A stretch of 64,000 bases of DNA, from positions 248,001 through 312,000 of the forward strand of contig NZ_MPZV01000001.1 of the NCBI RefSeq assembly GCF_002020355.1, read 5' to 3'. The notes under the pieces are model-generated. The model was not told the DNA's origin, made no database searches, and saw nothing but the letters and a program-made list of their open reading frames with translations. The position numbers and the translations under genes are program-made. How positions within the stretch are numbered: the first letter of the stretch is position 1; every line of letters starts with the position of its first letter. This document shows, piece by piece, positions 6,545 to 15,428 of this stretch. This DNA is from Thioclava sediminum. GTDB lineage: Bacteria; Pseudomonadota; Alphaproteobacteria; Rhodobacterales; Rhodobacteraceae.

Positions 6545-7750
6545 TTACACCGCCTCCAGCGCCACAGCGATACCCTGCCCCACGCCGATGCACATCGTGG
6601 CAAGCGCCCGTTGGCCCTTGCAGCGCACCAGTTCCAGCGCCGCCGTGCCGGTGATCCGCGCGCCTGACATGCCCAGCGGATGGCCAAGCGCAATCGCGCC
6701 GCCATTGGGGTTCACTCGCGCATCGTCATCCGCAATGCCGAGATCGCGCAGCGTGGCCAGACCTTGGCTCGCAAAGGCTTCGTTGAGCTCGATCACGTCG
6801 AAGGCGTCCTGCGTCAGCCCCAGCCGCGCCATCAGCTTCTTGCTGGCAGGCGCGGGCCCGAAGCCCATGATCCGCGGCGGCACGCCCGCCGCCGCCCCGC
6901 CGGAGATCTTCACCAGCGGCGTCAGCCCGTGTTTGCGCACGGCCTCCTCGGAGGCGATGATCAGCGCCGCTGCGCCATCGTTCACGCCGGACGCATTGCC
7001 CGCCGTGACCGTGCCGTCGGGCCGCACGATGGGCCGCAGCTTGGTCAGCGCTTCCAGCGTGGTGCCGGGGCGCGGGTGTTCGTCAGTGTCGACCACGACC
7101 GGCTCGCCCTTGCGCTGCGGGATCGTGACCGGGGTGATCTCCTCGGCCAGACGGCCCGCTTCCATCGCCTTGGCCGCAGCCTCCTGCGAGCGGAGCGCGA
7201 AGGCATCCTGATCTTCACGGCTCACGCCGAAATCATCGGCCACGTTCTCTGCTGTCTCGGGCATCGAGTCGACGCCATGGGTCTCTTTCATCAGCTTGTT
7301 CACGAAGCGCCAGCCGATTGTCGTGTCATAGACCGCATTGGCGCGGCTATAGGCGGCCTCGGCCTTCGGCATCACGAAGGGCGCGCGCGACATGCTCTCG
7401 ACGCCGCCCGCGATCATCAGATCGGCCTCGCCCGCCTTGATCGCGCGGGCGGCGGTGACGATGGCATCCATGCCCGAACCGCAAAGCCGGTTGATCGTGG
7501 TCCCCGGCACGTTCACCGGGAGACCCGCGAGCAGCGCCGACATGCGGGCCACGTTGCGGTTGTCCTCGCCCGCCTGATTGGCGCAACCGAAGATCACGTC
7601 CTCGACCGCTTCCCAATCGACGCCCGTGTTGCGCGCCATCAGGGCTTTCAAGGGGATCGCCCCCAGATCGTCGGCCCGGACAGGCGCCAGCGCACCGCCG
7701 AAACGGCCGATCGGGGTTCGGATATAGTCGCAGATATAAGCGTCACGCAT
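6545..7750 (-). CDS. pcaF: 3-oxoadipyl-CoA thiolase
   Basis: The 401-residue thiolase carries the nucleophile Cys90 (INRLCGSGMDAI), His357 (ALGHPLGMSGAR) and Cys387 (MCIGVGQG). It is the last step of the beta-ketoadipate pathway: cleavage of 3-oxoadipyl-CoA to succinyl-CoA and acetyl-CoA. The neighbouring pcaIJ genes, overlapping by 8 bp, support PcaF over a generic acetyl-CoA acetyltransferase. It is the distal gene of the pcaIJF operon. Confidence 0.92.
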   Translation of the reverse strand: MRDAYICDYIRTPIGRFGGALAPVRADDLGAIPLKALMARNTGVDWEAVEDVIFGCANQAGEDNRNVARMSALLAGLPVNVPGTTINRLCGSGMDAIVTAARAIKAGEADLMIAGGVESMSRAPFVMPKAEAAYSRANAVYDTTIGWRFVNKLMKETHGVDSMPETAENVADDFGVSREDQDAFALRSQEAAAKAMEAGRLAEEITPVTIPQRKGEPVVVDTDEHPRPGTTLEALTKLRPIVRPDGTVTAGNASGVNDGAAALIIASEEAVRKHGLTPLVKISGGAAAGVPPRIMGFGPAPASKKLMARLGLTQDAFDVIELNEAFASQGLATLRDLGIADDDARVNPNGGAIALGHPLGMSGARITGTAALELVRCKGQRALATMCIGVGQGIAVALEAV

Positions 7751-8426
7751 CGGCCAACTCCTCGGGACAGATCAGGTCACCCACCTCGCCCTCGACATGG
7801 AGGGTCGCGCCGGTGACGGCTTGCAGCTCCTCCATCGATATCGCGGGGAGCTTTTCGCGCAGGACGAAGCGGCCATCCACCACGTCCACCACGGCGAGCG
7901 ACGTATAGACGCGGGTCACGCAGCCCACACCGGTCAGCGGGAAGGTGCAGGCCTCGACCAGCTTCGGCTGGCCCTTCTTGGTGACGTGGTCGGTGATGAC
8001 AGCCACGCGTTTCGCGCCATGCACGAGGTCCATCGCCCCGCCCACGGCCGGCACGCCTTTCGGCCCGGTCGACCAGTTCGCCAGATCGCCCGTTTCGGCC
8101 ACCTGATAGGCGCCGAGGATTGCCACGTCGAGATGCCCGCCGCGCACCATCGCGAAGCTGTCGGCATGGTGGAAGAACGCGGTGCCGGGCTTCAGCGTGA
8201 TCGCCTTCTTGCCCGCGTTGATGAGGTCCCAGTCCTCCTGACCGGGTTCGGGCGCACGACCGAAGCCGAGAACACCGTTTTCCGTGTGGAATATCGCCTC
8301 GCGACCTTCGGGCTGGAAGCGCGCGACCATCTCGGGAAAGCCGATCCCGAGGTTCACATAGGCGCCGTCCTCGATGTCCTGGGCGGCGCGCCAGGCGATC
8401 TGTGCATTGCTCAGTTTCTGGGTCAT
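7743..8426 (-). CDS. pcaJ: 3-oxoadipate CoA-transferase subunit B
   Basis: The 227-residue beta subunit of the succinyl-CoA:3-oxoadipate CoA-transferase contains the catalytic glutamate in HTENGVLGFG (Glu49). It starts with an ATGA overlap on the subunit A gene and overlaps pcaF at its other end, giving a tight pcaI-pcaJ-pcaF operon. An acetoacetate-type SCOT subunit is the close alternative by sequence, but the pca context decides. Confidence 0.9.
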   Translation of the reverse strand: MTQKLSNAQIAWRAAQDIEDGAYVNLGIGFPEMVARFQPEGREAIFHTENGVLGFGRAPEPGQEDWDLINAGKKAITLKPGTAFFHHADSFAMVRGGHLDVAILGAYQVAETGDLANWSTGPKGVPAVGGAMDLVHGAKRVAVITDHVTKKGQPKLVEACTFPLTGVGCVTRVYTSLAVVDVVDGRFVLREKLPAISMEELQAVTGATLHVEGEVGDLICPEELADA

Positions 8427-9145
8427 GGGTGATGGGCTCCGGCGCGGTTCAACTCTTCTTCCTGGGCGGGGTTGGCGACCTCGATGATCGCATCCACGAA
8501 GATGCCCGGGGTGACGATGACTTCCGGGTCGATCTCGCCCGGCTCCACCGCTTTCGTGACCTGCACGACGACCTTTTCTGCCGCCGTCGCCATCAGCGGC
8601 GAGAAGTTCCGCGCGGCCATCCGGTAGGTCAGGTTGCCAAGCGCGTCGCCCTGCTCGGCCTTGATCAGCGCGTGATCGGCCTTGAGCCAGCGCTCCATCA
8701 CGTAGTCGCGGCCGTCGAACTGCTGCACCGGCTTGCCCTCGGCCAGATCGGTGCCAACGGAGGTCGGCGTGAAGAAGCCCGGAATGCCCGCGCCGCCTGC
8801 GCGGATACGTTCGGCCAGCGTGCCTTGCGGCACCAGTTCCAGCTCGATCTCACCCGCCAGATAGCGTTCGGTGAATACAGTGGGATCGGCCGAGCGCGGG
8901 AAGGAGCAGATCATCTTCTTGACCATACCCTGCTCGATCATCGCGGCGATGCCGACATGGCCGTTGCCTGCGTTGTTGTTGATCACGGTCAGCCCCTTGG
9001 GCGATCCGGTTTCGAGAAAGCGGTCGATCAGGGCGTGGATCAGTTCGATCGGGGCCCCCGAGCCGCCAAAGCCGCCGATCATCACCGTGGCGCCGTCTTG
9101 AATATCGGCCACGGCCTCGGTCAGCGAGGAAAGTCTCTTGTCCAT
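8423..9145 (-). CDS. pcaI: 3-oxoadipate CoA-transferase subunit A
   Basis: The 240-residue alpha subunit carries the glycine-rich motif MIGGFGGSGAP near residue 25 that binds CoA. The start MDKRLSSL at 9145 is preceded by AGGAGGACCGCAA; an upstream in-frame extension to 9220 would run into the promoter region and is not favoured. It is the first gene of the pcaIJF operon, divergent from the IclR regulator at 9250, and likely under its control. Confidence 0.9.
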   Translation of the reverse strand: MDKRLSSLTEAVADIQDGATVMIGGFGGSGAPIELIHALIDRFLETGSPKGLTVINNNAGNGHVGIAAMIEQGMVKKMICSFPRSADPTVFTERYLAGEIELELVPQGTLAERIRAGGAGIPGFFTPTSVGTDLAEGKPVQQFDGRDYVMERWLKADHALIKAEQGDALGNLTYRMAARNFSPLMATAAEKVVVQVTKAVEPGEIDPEVIVTPGIFVDAIIEVANPAQEEELNRAGAHHP

Positions 9146-9221
9146 TTGCGGTCCTCCTGAGGCCTCGGATTTAGACCTGCGTGGGACGGCTTTCCACGGA
9201 TTTCGTGCGCATCTTGACATT

Positions 9222-9262
9222 TGTTCGCATCGCGAGAAAACCTGTTCGCATGTTGAACAAAT
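9222..9262. promoter_or_regulatory. Probable IclR/PcaR-type operator: three half-sites
   Basis: TGTTCGCAT occurs twice as a direct repeat (9222-9230 and 9243-9251), 21 bp or two helical turns apart. A related inverted half-site (GTTGAACAAAT, to 9262) faces them. Three related half-sites, two direct and one inverted, resemble the operators described for PobR and PcaU. The site lies between pcaI and the regulator gene and overlaps the regulator start codon, which suggests autoregulation as well as control of pcaIJF. Confidence 0.65.
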
Positions 9263-10011
9263 CGACCGATTTCATCGCCTCTTTCGCGAAAGGCCTGCGC
9301 GTCATCGAATGTTTCGGGGCCGAGACGCCGCGGCTCTCGATTGCCGAGGTGGCGCAGGCGACGGGCTTCGACAGGGCCACCGCGCGGCGCTGCCTGCTGA
9401 CGCTGAACGCGGAGGGCTACGCGGAATACGACGGCAAGTTCTTCACGCTGACGCCGAAGGTTCTTCGGCTCGGGATGGGGGCGCTGGCCTCGCTGCCGCT
9501 GCCGCAGATCGTGCAGCCGTGGCTCGATCAGCTGACGGATCGGATCGGGCAAAGCTGCTCGGTCTCGATCCTCGATGGGACTGAAATCGTCTATCTCGCG
9601 CGGGCGGCGCAGCGGCGGGTGATGTCGATCGGGTTGATGCCGGGGTCGCGGCTGCCAGCGCATTGCACCTCGATGGGACGGGTGCTGCTGGCCGCCCTGC
9701 CCCCGGAGGAAGCCCGCACGGCAGTGGAGGCCTCGGACCTGACGCCGCGCACGGCCTACAGCCTGACCGATCCGGGCGAGATCGTTGCGCGCATCGATCA
9801 GGTGCGCCGCGACGGCTATGCGGTGATCGATCAGGAGGTGGAGATCGGGCTGCGCTCCATCGCGGTGCCGCTTTACGACATGCATGGGCGGGTCGTGGCC
9901 GCGCTCAACACCGGGATGGCCGCGAGCGTCGATCCGGCGGAGAGCCTGATCGAAACCTATCTGCCGGAACTCACGCGGGTGCAGACCGGGCTGCGGCGCG
10001 TGCTGCGCTAA
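9250..10011 (+). CDS. pcaR: IclR family regulator of the pca genes
   Basis: The 253-residue protein has an N-terminal helix-turn-helix (residues about 10-75, with LSIAEVAQATGFDRATARRC) and an IclR effector domain ending in PELTRVQTGLRRVLR. This matches the PcaR/PcaU/PobR group, which responds to beta-ketoadipate or hydroxybenzoate. It is divergent from pcaI. The ATG at 9250 is preferred; a GTG at 9181 would add 23 residues covering the operator. The effector is not determined by sequence, so the symbol is by analogy. Confidence 0.85.
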   Translation: MLNKSTDFIASFAKGLRVIECFGAETPRLSIAEVAQATGFDRATARRCLLTLNAEGYAEYDGKFFTLTPKVLRLGMGALASLPLPQIVQPWLDQLTDRIGQSCSVSILDGTEIVYLARAAQRRVMSIGLMPGSRLPAHCTSMGRVLLAALPPEEARTAVEASDLTPRTAYSLTDPGEIVARIDQVRRDGYAVIDQEVEIGLRSIAVPLYDMHGRVVAALNTGMAASVDPAESLIETYLPELTRVQTGLRRVLR

Positions 10012-10014
10012 GGC

Positions 10015-10776
10015 TCACCCCGCCACGGTGATCTCGGTGTCCCATTGCGCGCAGAGCGCCATGAGCGCGTCGGGCAAGGGCTTGTCGATGAAAACCCGGT
10101 CGATATCGGAGAGCGAGGCAAGCCGCACTGGCGCGGAGCGTTCCAGCTTCGACGCGTCGGTCACCAGAAAGCTCTGCCGCGCCTGCCGCAAGATCCGGCG
10201 GCTGACGCGCACCTCGGCCAGATCGTAATCGAGCATGTCCCCGTCCGCATCGAGCGCGGAGGTCCCGATCACCGCGAAATCGGCTTTGAACTCGCCCATG
10301 AAATCCGCCGTGAGATCGCCCACCAGCCCGCCATCCGAGCGGCGCAGGTTGCCGCCCGCCACGAGGATATCGCAGCTCTCATTGGCCAGCAGGATATTGG
10401 CGACGTTGATGTTATTCGTGACCACGGTGATGTTGCGGTGATGCAGAAGCTCGCGCGCCACCGCCTCGGTCGTGGTGCCCAGCGTCAGCACGATGGAGCT
10501 ATTGTCGGGGATCGCCTGCGCACAGGCCCGCCCGATCGCCGCCTTCGCCGCCTCGTTCATCCGGCGGCGTTCTTCATAGGCGAAATTCACCACGCCGGTG
10601 CGGATCACCGCCCCGCCATGCACGCGCTCCAGATGGCCCGCTTCGGAGAGCTCTGTCAGATCGCGCCGGATCGTCTGGACCGAGACATTGAAGCGTTCGG
10701 CCAAGGCTTCGACCACAACACGGCCCTCGTCGCGCGCGATTTCGAGAATTTCGGACTGTCGGAAATTGAGCGCCAT
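10015..10776 (-). CDS. DeoR/GlpR family transcriptional regulator
   Basis: The 253-residue protein has a DeoR helix-turn-helix at the N-terminus (RQSEILEIARDEGRVVVEAL, then FNVSVQTIRRDLTELSEAG) and a sugar-phosphate-binding DeoR C-terminal domain (LTLGTTTEAVA, NNINVANIL). It is close to GlpR, the glycerol-3-phosphate repressor. The start MALNFRQ at 10776 follows AAGGGGGGCAGG; an extended start at 10824 lacks a comparable site. No glycerol genes lie nearby, so its target is not visible. It ends 3 bp from the convergent pca regulator. Confidence 0.85.
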   Translation of the reverse strand: MALNFRQSEILEIARDEGRVVVEALAERFNVSVQTIRRDLTELSEAGHLERVHGGAVIRTGVVNFAYEERRRMNEAAKAAIGRACAQAIPDNSSIVLTLGTTTEAVARELLHHRNITVVTNNINVANILLANESCDILVAGGNLRRSDGGLVGDLTADFMGEFKADFAVIGTSALDADGDMLDYDLAEVRVSRRILRQARQSFLVTDASKLERSAPVRLASLSDIDRVFIDKPLPDALMALCAQWDTEITVAG

Positions 10777-10872
10777 CCTGCCCCCCTTTTGGGCCTTGCT
10801 GACACAGGTTACCGACAAAGTCATGTCTTGGCAGTGTTTTTGTGTGAAATCACCGGGGACGGTGTGGCGCGG

Positions 10873-11520
10873 TCAGTTCAGGCTCAGCCCCTCGATCCGG
10901 GCGCGGATCGCGCTGTCGGTGTCGTCGCTGTCGCCTGACAGCGCCAGCCCCACAAGCTGCGTCGGCTGCGCTCCAAAAGCGCGTTGGTAGTCGCGCGCCA
11001 GATCGACGCTCTCGGAATGCGTGCCGGTACCCGCCGGGCGCAACACCACCGTCTTGCCGCGCGCGCCCAGATAGGGCGAAGGCAGCAGCGCCCCACGCCC
11101 GTGCTTGCCGCCCCAGACATACATCAGCACGCGCGCCTCCTTCACCGCCAGAAGCTTGCGGATGCTGGCCCCTTCATTGGCGCGGGCGACGGCCTCGGGC
11201 ATGAAGACGAAATAGAGCGACAGATCGCGATCATCCCCGCCTTTTCGGTCGAGCGGCGTCGGCGGGACGCTCTGGCTGACCGACCATTGCCACGCGGCCT
11301 TGCGCGTCCCCCACTCGGACTGTGGCAGCGCCCGCCAGATCAGCGACACCGAGCCGTCCGAGCGCATCGCGACACCATTGGCCGATTGCTGCCAGTCGTT
11401 GGAGGAGAACAGCGAAAACCGCTGCTCGGTCCAGCCGCCGAAGATCGAGGCCGGGGCGAGGCTCGGCATGAGCGCAGCGCAAAGGCTTGATGCGAGAAAG
11501 GCGATCGACAGGCGGCGCAT
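10873..11520 (-). CDS. DUF3047 family periplasmic protein
   Basis: The 215-residue protein has an N-terminal signal peptide (MRRLSIAFLASSLCAALMPS, then LAPASIFGG). The mature part shows DUF3047 signatures: the SLYFVF stretch near 102, LMYVWGGKHG near 132 and the C-terminal VGLALSGDSDDTDS. The family has no known biochemical role. It stands alone on the minus strand between the GlpR-like regulator and the phytochrome region. Confidence 0.75.
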   Translation of the reverse strand: MRRLSIAFLASSLCAALMPSLAPASIFGGWTEQRFSLFSSNDWQQSANGVAMRSDGSVSLIWRALPQSEWGTRKAAWQWSVSQSVPPTPLDRKGGDDRDLSLYFVFMPEAVARANEGASIRKLLAVKEARVLMYVWGGKHGRGALLPSPYLGARGKTVVLRPAGTGTHSESVDLARDYQRAFGAQPTQLVGLALSGDSDDTDSAIRARIEGLSLN

Positions 11521-11611
11521 GACACTCTCCTCTTGCTTGGGTGACAGAGCTACGCAAAGGACCGCCGCGCCGGATCACTTGCCCCGAGTCGCGCGCATAG
11601 TCTCACGACCG

Positions 11612-11866
11612 TCACTGAAGGCTGTCGAGGCGCAGCACCGCTTTCAGATCCTCCATCGTGGCGCGGACGATGTCGGCATTCTCGTTCAGCCCATCGCAGA
11701 TCCCGAGTGCCGCCTGATCCTCGCAAAATCGCGGCAGGAGGCGGGCGCTGGAGGCGCAGACACTGGCGACATTCCCGAGCGTGTGCAGCGCCGCGCGGAG
11801 CTTCGCGATTTCGTCTTCGGTGAAATCGGCCCGGCTGCCGCCGACCGTGTTGGCACTCACATTCAT
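11612..11866 (-). CDS. Small protein with a possible histidine phosphotransfer helix
   Basis: The 84-residue protein lies 114 bp downstream of the bacteriophytochrome gene on the same strand. A GGGGGTCGCT sequence precedes its ATG. After a short tail, two amphipathic helices are likely (residues about 15-48 and 50-80). Helix 1 contains LHTLGNVASVCASSARLL, in which His28 and Asn32 have the H-x3-N spacing of dimerisation/phosphotransfer helices of histidine kinases. There is no ATP-binding domain. No family is recognised with certainty; the phosphotransfer role is speculative. Confidence 0.6.
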   Translation of the reverse strand: MNVSANTVGGSRADFTEDEIAKLRAALHTLGNVASVCASSARLLPRFCEDQAALGICDGLNENADIVRATMEDLKAVLRLDSLQ

Positions 11867-11980
11867 AGCGACCCCCGTTTGCCCAGTCCCGCAGGGTCAG
11901 AATTATCACGGAAACTTACATGTCAGATACGTCAAATCGTTATTGGACCGTCAGATATGATCGAAGTTCTGTGCGTAGGG

Positions 11981-14554
11981 TCACGCAATTGCGTTTTGCA
12001 AAGCCTCTCTGAGCGAGTCGGAGGAGAAGGGTTTCTGGACGACCGTGCAGGGCGGGTAGATTGCCAGCAGGTCAGGCGCAGACCCGTAGCCCGTGGCCAG
12101 CACGAAGGGCACGCCCATCTTGTGCAACCGCTCGGCGACCGGCACGGATTGCTCGTCCCCGAGATTGACGTCGAGCACGGCGAAATCGGGTCGCGCGCCG
12201 TCCAGCCATGTCAGCGCGCCTTCCACCGAGGAGGTGATCTTGACGTCGCGCGCGCCCAGATCCTCCAGCACACCGGCGGCATCCATCGCGATGATGAGCG
12301 TGTCTTCCAGCACCAGCCCCTGCCCCGACAGGCGGAATGCAGCGCCGGTCTGCGCGGCGGGCGACGCCCCAACGTCGCCCTCCGTGCCGGGCTGATCGAT
12401 CAGCTCCGCGATGGTGGTCGGCGGGATGCGGAACTGCGCCTCCACCCCGGTCATCTTGTAGGAAATCTCGGCATCGCCGCGCAGCTCGTGCGGGATCGAG
12501 TTCTCGATGATGATCGACCCGAAGCCGCGCCGTTTCGGCGGGGTGACCGGCGGACCGCCACGCTCTTTCCAGTCGATCAGCAGACCGCCGCTGTGATCGG
12601 TGGAGAGCGCGATCTCAACACGCCCGCCGCTATCGCACAGCCCGCCATATTTGATCGAATTCGTCGCCATCTCGTGCAGCACGAGCGCGAGCGTCGTATA
12701 GGCCTGCGGCGAAATCAGCGCATCGGGTCCGGTGATAATCACACGCTCGGCCTTGCGGTCGGCATAGGCCGCGAATTCGCACGAGATCAGCCCATGCAGG
12801 GAGGCAGGCTCCCAATGCTCCGCCGTCAGCTGGTCATGCGCCCGCGCCAGCGCCTGAATGCGCCCGTCGAGATTGTCGGTGAACTCTTCGAGCGAGCGCG
12901 CCGAGCTGCGCGACTGCGCCAGCAGTCCGCGCATCAGGTTCAGGATATTGCGCACCCGGTGGTTCAGCTCCGAGATCAGCAGTTCCTGATGCTCCTGCGC
13001 GCGCTTGCGCTCGGCCGAGGTCGCGTCGGTGATCTTGAGGAAGATCTCCAGCAGCACCGTGCGCAGAAGCTCCGCTGCGTGGCATTGCTGGTTCGTCCAG
13101 GGGGCCGAGCGCCCGGTGACCGTCTCGCGCCAGACCTCGAAGCTCTTGCGTGGGGTGAGCCGCACGCCGTTCGGGCCAAGCTGCGCGGGTTTCGTGGGAT
13201 CGCCCGCCCATTCGACCGTGTCCGCGATCTGGCGGCGGAACAGCACGAGATAGTCGCGCGGCCGTTTCGAGATCGGAATGGCGAGCAGCCCTGCGGCCCG
13301 TTCCGGAAAATCGCGGGCCGGTTCGTGGGCGCGCCCCAGTTGATCGGTCGCGAAGGTCGAGGACCCGATCGACCGGTCCAACATCCGCGCGATCCCGGCG
13401 AATTCCTCTTTGGTCGGCGTCGTCCCGGTCGCGCTGAATTCCTCGTTCTCATAAAGGACGAGCCCGTCATGCGGGATCACCAGCCGGATCTCGTCGGAGA
13501 CCGCCATCAGGCTTTCCGACAGCGCCTTGCCATCGGCCATATGCCCCATCAGCGTGCGTTGCAGGCTGGCCGTATCGGATTGCGCCTTCTTGCGCTCCCC
13601 ATCCTCGAACTTGCTGAGTTCATAGGAAAACATATGGGCGTACATCTCGATCGCGGTGCGCAATTCGTAGTCGATGTAGCGCGGTTGATTATGGTGGCAG
13701 GCGAACAGCCCCCACAGCTCGCCATCGCGCATGATCGAGACCGACATCGAGGCACCGACGCCCATGTTGCGCAGGTATTCGATATGGATCGGCGAGACCG
13801 CCCGCGTCACCGCCAGAGACATATCGAGCGGCTGCCCGTTCAGATCGACCCCCGGCAGCACCGGCGCACCGGGATCGTCCACATCCGCGATCAGCCGCAG
13901 CAGCGCGCGTTTATACAGGGCCCGCGCCTGAACCGGGATATCGCTGGCCGGGAAGCGCAGCCCGTCATAGAGGCGCTGCTGGTCCTTGCGGGTCTCGGCG
14001 ATGACCTTGCCCGATTGATCGGGCTGGAACTGGTAGATCATCACGCTGTCGAAGCCCGAGAGCGCCTGCAGCCCCATCGCCGCATCGCGCGCAAGCCGCT
14101 CCAGCCCCCGGTCGCGACGCAGGCGCGCGATCTGCGGGTAGACATCGGTCATCACATCGCGTCCGCGCGTGCCCAGCTTCGGCTCGAATTCGACGACCAG
14201 ATACGGCCCCGAGGCATGCAGCGAGACGTCGAAACTCTTCCCATTCGCTTTCAGTACCACACCGAACAGCCGCACCGCCGTCTCGCCGCCCTCTGCCGTG
14301 CGCAGGCTCGCGCGGATCCGATCGAACCCGTCCGAGACGATCAGGTCGGCCAGCGGGCGGCCAAGCGCCTCCTCACAGGCCATGCCGAGGATCTCCTCGA
14401 GATTGCTCGAGGCGTGCTGCACGATCCAGTCGCTCGAGAGCGCCAGAAGCGCGCCGTAGCTCTGGACCCGGCCCAGTTGGTGGATCGGCTCGCGGTCGCA
14501 ATCGGTCAGATCGACGGGGCGCTGGCTGGGGGCGGGGCTGGTATCGGACGTCAC
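11981..14554 (-). CDS. bphP: Bacteriophytochrome: PAS-GAF-PHY, HWE histidine kinase and receiver
   Basis: The 857-residue red/far-red photoreceptor kinase has its biliverdin-attachment Cys19 in the N-terminal DLTDCDREPIH segment. The PAS domain covers about 20-125, GAF about 145-310 (PASDIP at 203-208, CHH at 286-288) and PHY about 325-500 with the tongue motif PRKSF (468-472). The kinase has His532 (LNHRVRN) and WKE at 662-664, which mark the HWE/HisKA2 class. A fused receiver at about 745-857 keeps the acidic pair at 750/751, phospho-acceptor Asp795 and Lys841. The start overlaps the end of the heme oxygenase gene by 4 bp, so chromophore synthesis and photoreceptor are coupled. Confidence 0.95.
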   Translation of the reverse strand: MTSDTSPAPSQRPVDLTDCDREPIHQLGRVQSYGALLALSSDWIVQHASSNLEEILGMACEEALGRPLADLIVSDGFDRIRASLRTAEGGETAVRLFGVVLKANGKSFDVSLHASGPYLVVEFEPKLGTRGRDVMTDVYPQIARLRRDRGLERLARDAAMGLQALSGFDSVMIYQFQPDQSGKVIAETRKDQQRLYDGLRFPASDIPVQARALYKRALLRLIADVDDPGAPVLPGVDLNGQPLDMSLAVTRAVSPIHIEYLRNMGVGASMSVSIMRDGELWGLFACHHNQPRYIDYELRTAIEMYAHMFSYELSKFEDGERKKAQSDTASLQRTLMGHMADGKALSESLMAVSDEIRLVIPHDGLVLYENEEFSATGTTPTKEEFAGIARMLDRSIGSSTFATDQLGRAHEPARDFPERAAGLLAIPISKRPRDYLVLFRRQIADTVEWAGDPTKPAQLGPNGVRLTPRKSFEVWRETVTGRSAPWTNQQCHAAELLRTVLLEIFLKITDATSAERKRAQEHQELLISELNHRVRNILNLMRGLLAQSRSSARSLEEFTDNLDGRIQALARAHDQLTAEHWEPASLHGLISCEFAAYADRKAERVIITGPDALISPQAYTTLALVLHEMATNSIKYGGLCDSGGRVEIALSTDHSGGLLIDWKERGGPPVTPPKRRGFGSIIIENSIPHELRGDAEISYKMTGVEAQFRIPPTTIAELIDQPGTEGDVGASPAAQTGAAFRLSGQGLVLEDTLIIAMDAAGVLEDLGARDVKITSSVEGALTWLDGARPDFAVLDVNLGDEQSVPVAERLHKMGVPFVLATGYGSAPDLLAIYPPCTVVQKPFSSDSLREALQNAIA

Positions 14555-15222
14555 GTCGGCTCCTTGGGCGTCAAATCGGTGTCTGTCGCGATCCTGCCGG
14601 GCCGCGGATGGTCAATGGAATTGGAGGCAAGCGCTGGTGCGAGAGCGTCGGGCGGCGTGCCCGCACCCTGCGCCTTCACAGCCTGCGCGAAAAGATGGAA
14701 GCCCCGTATCGCATCGGCGACGACACGGGCTGCGCGCGGGTCTGCGGGGCTCAGCGCGTCGAGCGTCGCGCAATGCCGTTTCCACAGCGCCCCAGCGGCG
14801 GGGGCCTGAAAATAAAGCGGTTTGGCCTCGGCCGGGGTCTCGGCGAAGACCTTACGGTCGATCACCTGCGTCCCGAGCCGCGAGCCAAGCACGAGATAGT
14901 CGACCGCCAGCGGGTCGAGCAGGCCTGGCCCCGGGTCGGGGATTGGATGCACCGGACGGCCCAGCCGCGCCAGATCCCGGTCGAGCCGGTCGAGAAAATC
15001 GCTCAGCAATCCCGCGCAGATCGCGCCGGGGGCCGCATGGCGCGCCAACACGCCAAGCCCTGCGGCCTGCGCTGCGAGGAACCAACCCAGCTTCTGCGCC
15101 GGGGCCGCGAAGAACTGGGAGAATTGCGCCTCCCCCGCCTCATGCGCGGCGGCGGTCTCGTGTCTCAGGATTTGTCGGAAGGACACCGCATGCGAAGGCG
15201 CGGGCCTGTGAATCTTGGTCAT
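14551..15222 (-). CDS. bphO: Biliverdin-producing heme oxygenase
   Basis: The 223-residue heme oxygenase has the proximal histidine in ETAAAHEAGE and a helical body typical of BphO. It makes biliverdin IX-alpha, the chromophore of the phytochrome encoded immediately downstream (4-bp overlap). An in-frame TTG at 15267 with a GAGG sequence would add 15 residues (MKIFQLLRHAADGFV); I prefer the ATG at 15222 because the extra residues are not typical of the family, but this is not certain. The C-terminal 30 residues are Pro-rich and probably disordered. Confidence 0.85.
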   Translation of the reverse strand: MTKIHRPAPSHAVSFRQILRHETAAAHEAGEAQFSQFFAAPAQKLGWFLAAQAAGLGVLARHAAPGAICAGLLSDFLDRLDRDLARLGRPVHPIPDPGPGLLDPLAVDYLVLGSRLGTQVIDRKVFAETPAEAKPLYFQAPAAGALWKRHCATLDALSPADPRAARVVADAIRGFHLFAQAVKAQGAGTPPDALAPALASNSIDHPRPGRIATDTDLTPKEPT

Positions 15223-15412
15223 TACAAACCCGTCTGCGGCGTGTCGTAGAAGCTGGAATATCTTCAACGCCGGACCTCGGCAAAGGTTTCTTTGCGGGAA
15301 CCAGATTTGCAGCTGCGCGGTTCGCGCGCGCGAGAAATCACAGCGCGCAGGGCCACGCGGGCCGCTCGCCGATGCGCCCTCTGGCCGCCCCCGCAGGCCA
15401 TGCTTTCAACCA

Positions 15413-15428
15413 TTAACCTCAAATTAAC
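15413..15428 (+). promoter_or_regulatory. Perfect CtrA box upstream of the polysaccharide operon
   Basis: TTAA-N7-TTAAC (TTAACCTCAAATTAAC) fits the alphaproteobacterial CtrA consensus without mismatch. It lies 87 bp before the first polysaccharide gene and about 190 bp before the divergent bphO start. A further TTAAC occurs at 15445. This suggests cell-cycle or CtrA-phosphorelay control of the operon, of bphO-bphP, or both. Confidence 0.6.

Noticed and set aside
11300-14809. 1169-codon plus-strand open frame opposite bphP
   Set aside because: It lies antisense to a clear photoreceptor kinase with all motifs intact; composition is typical of antisense frames.
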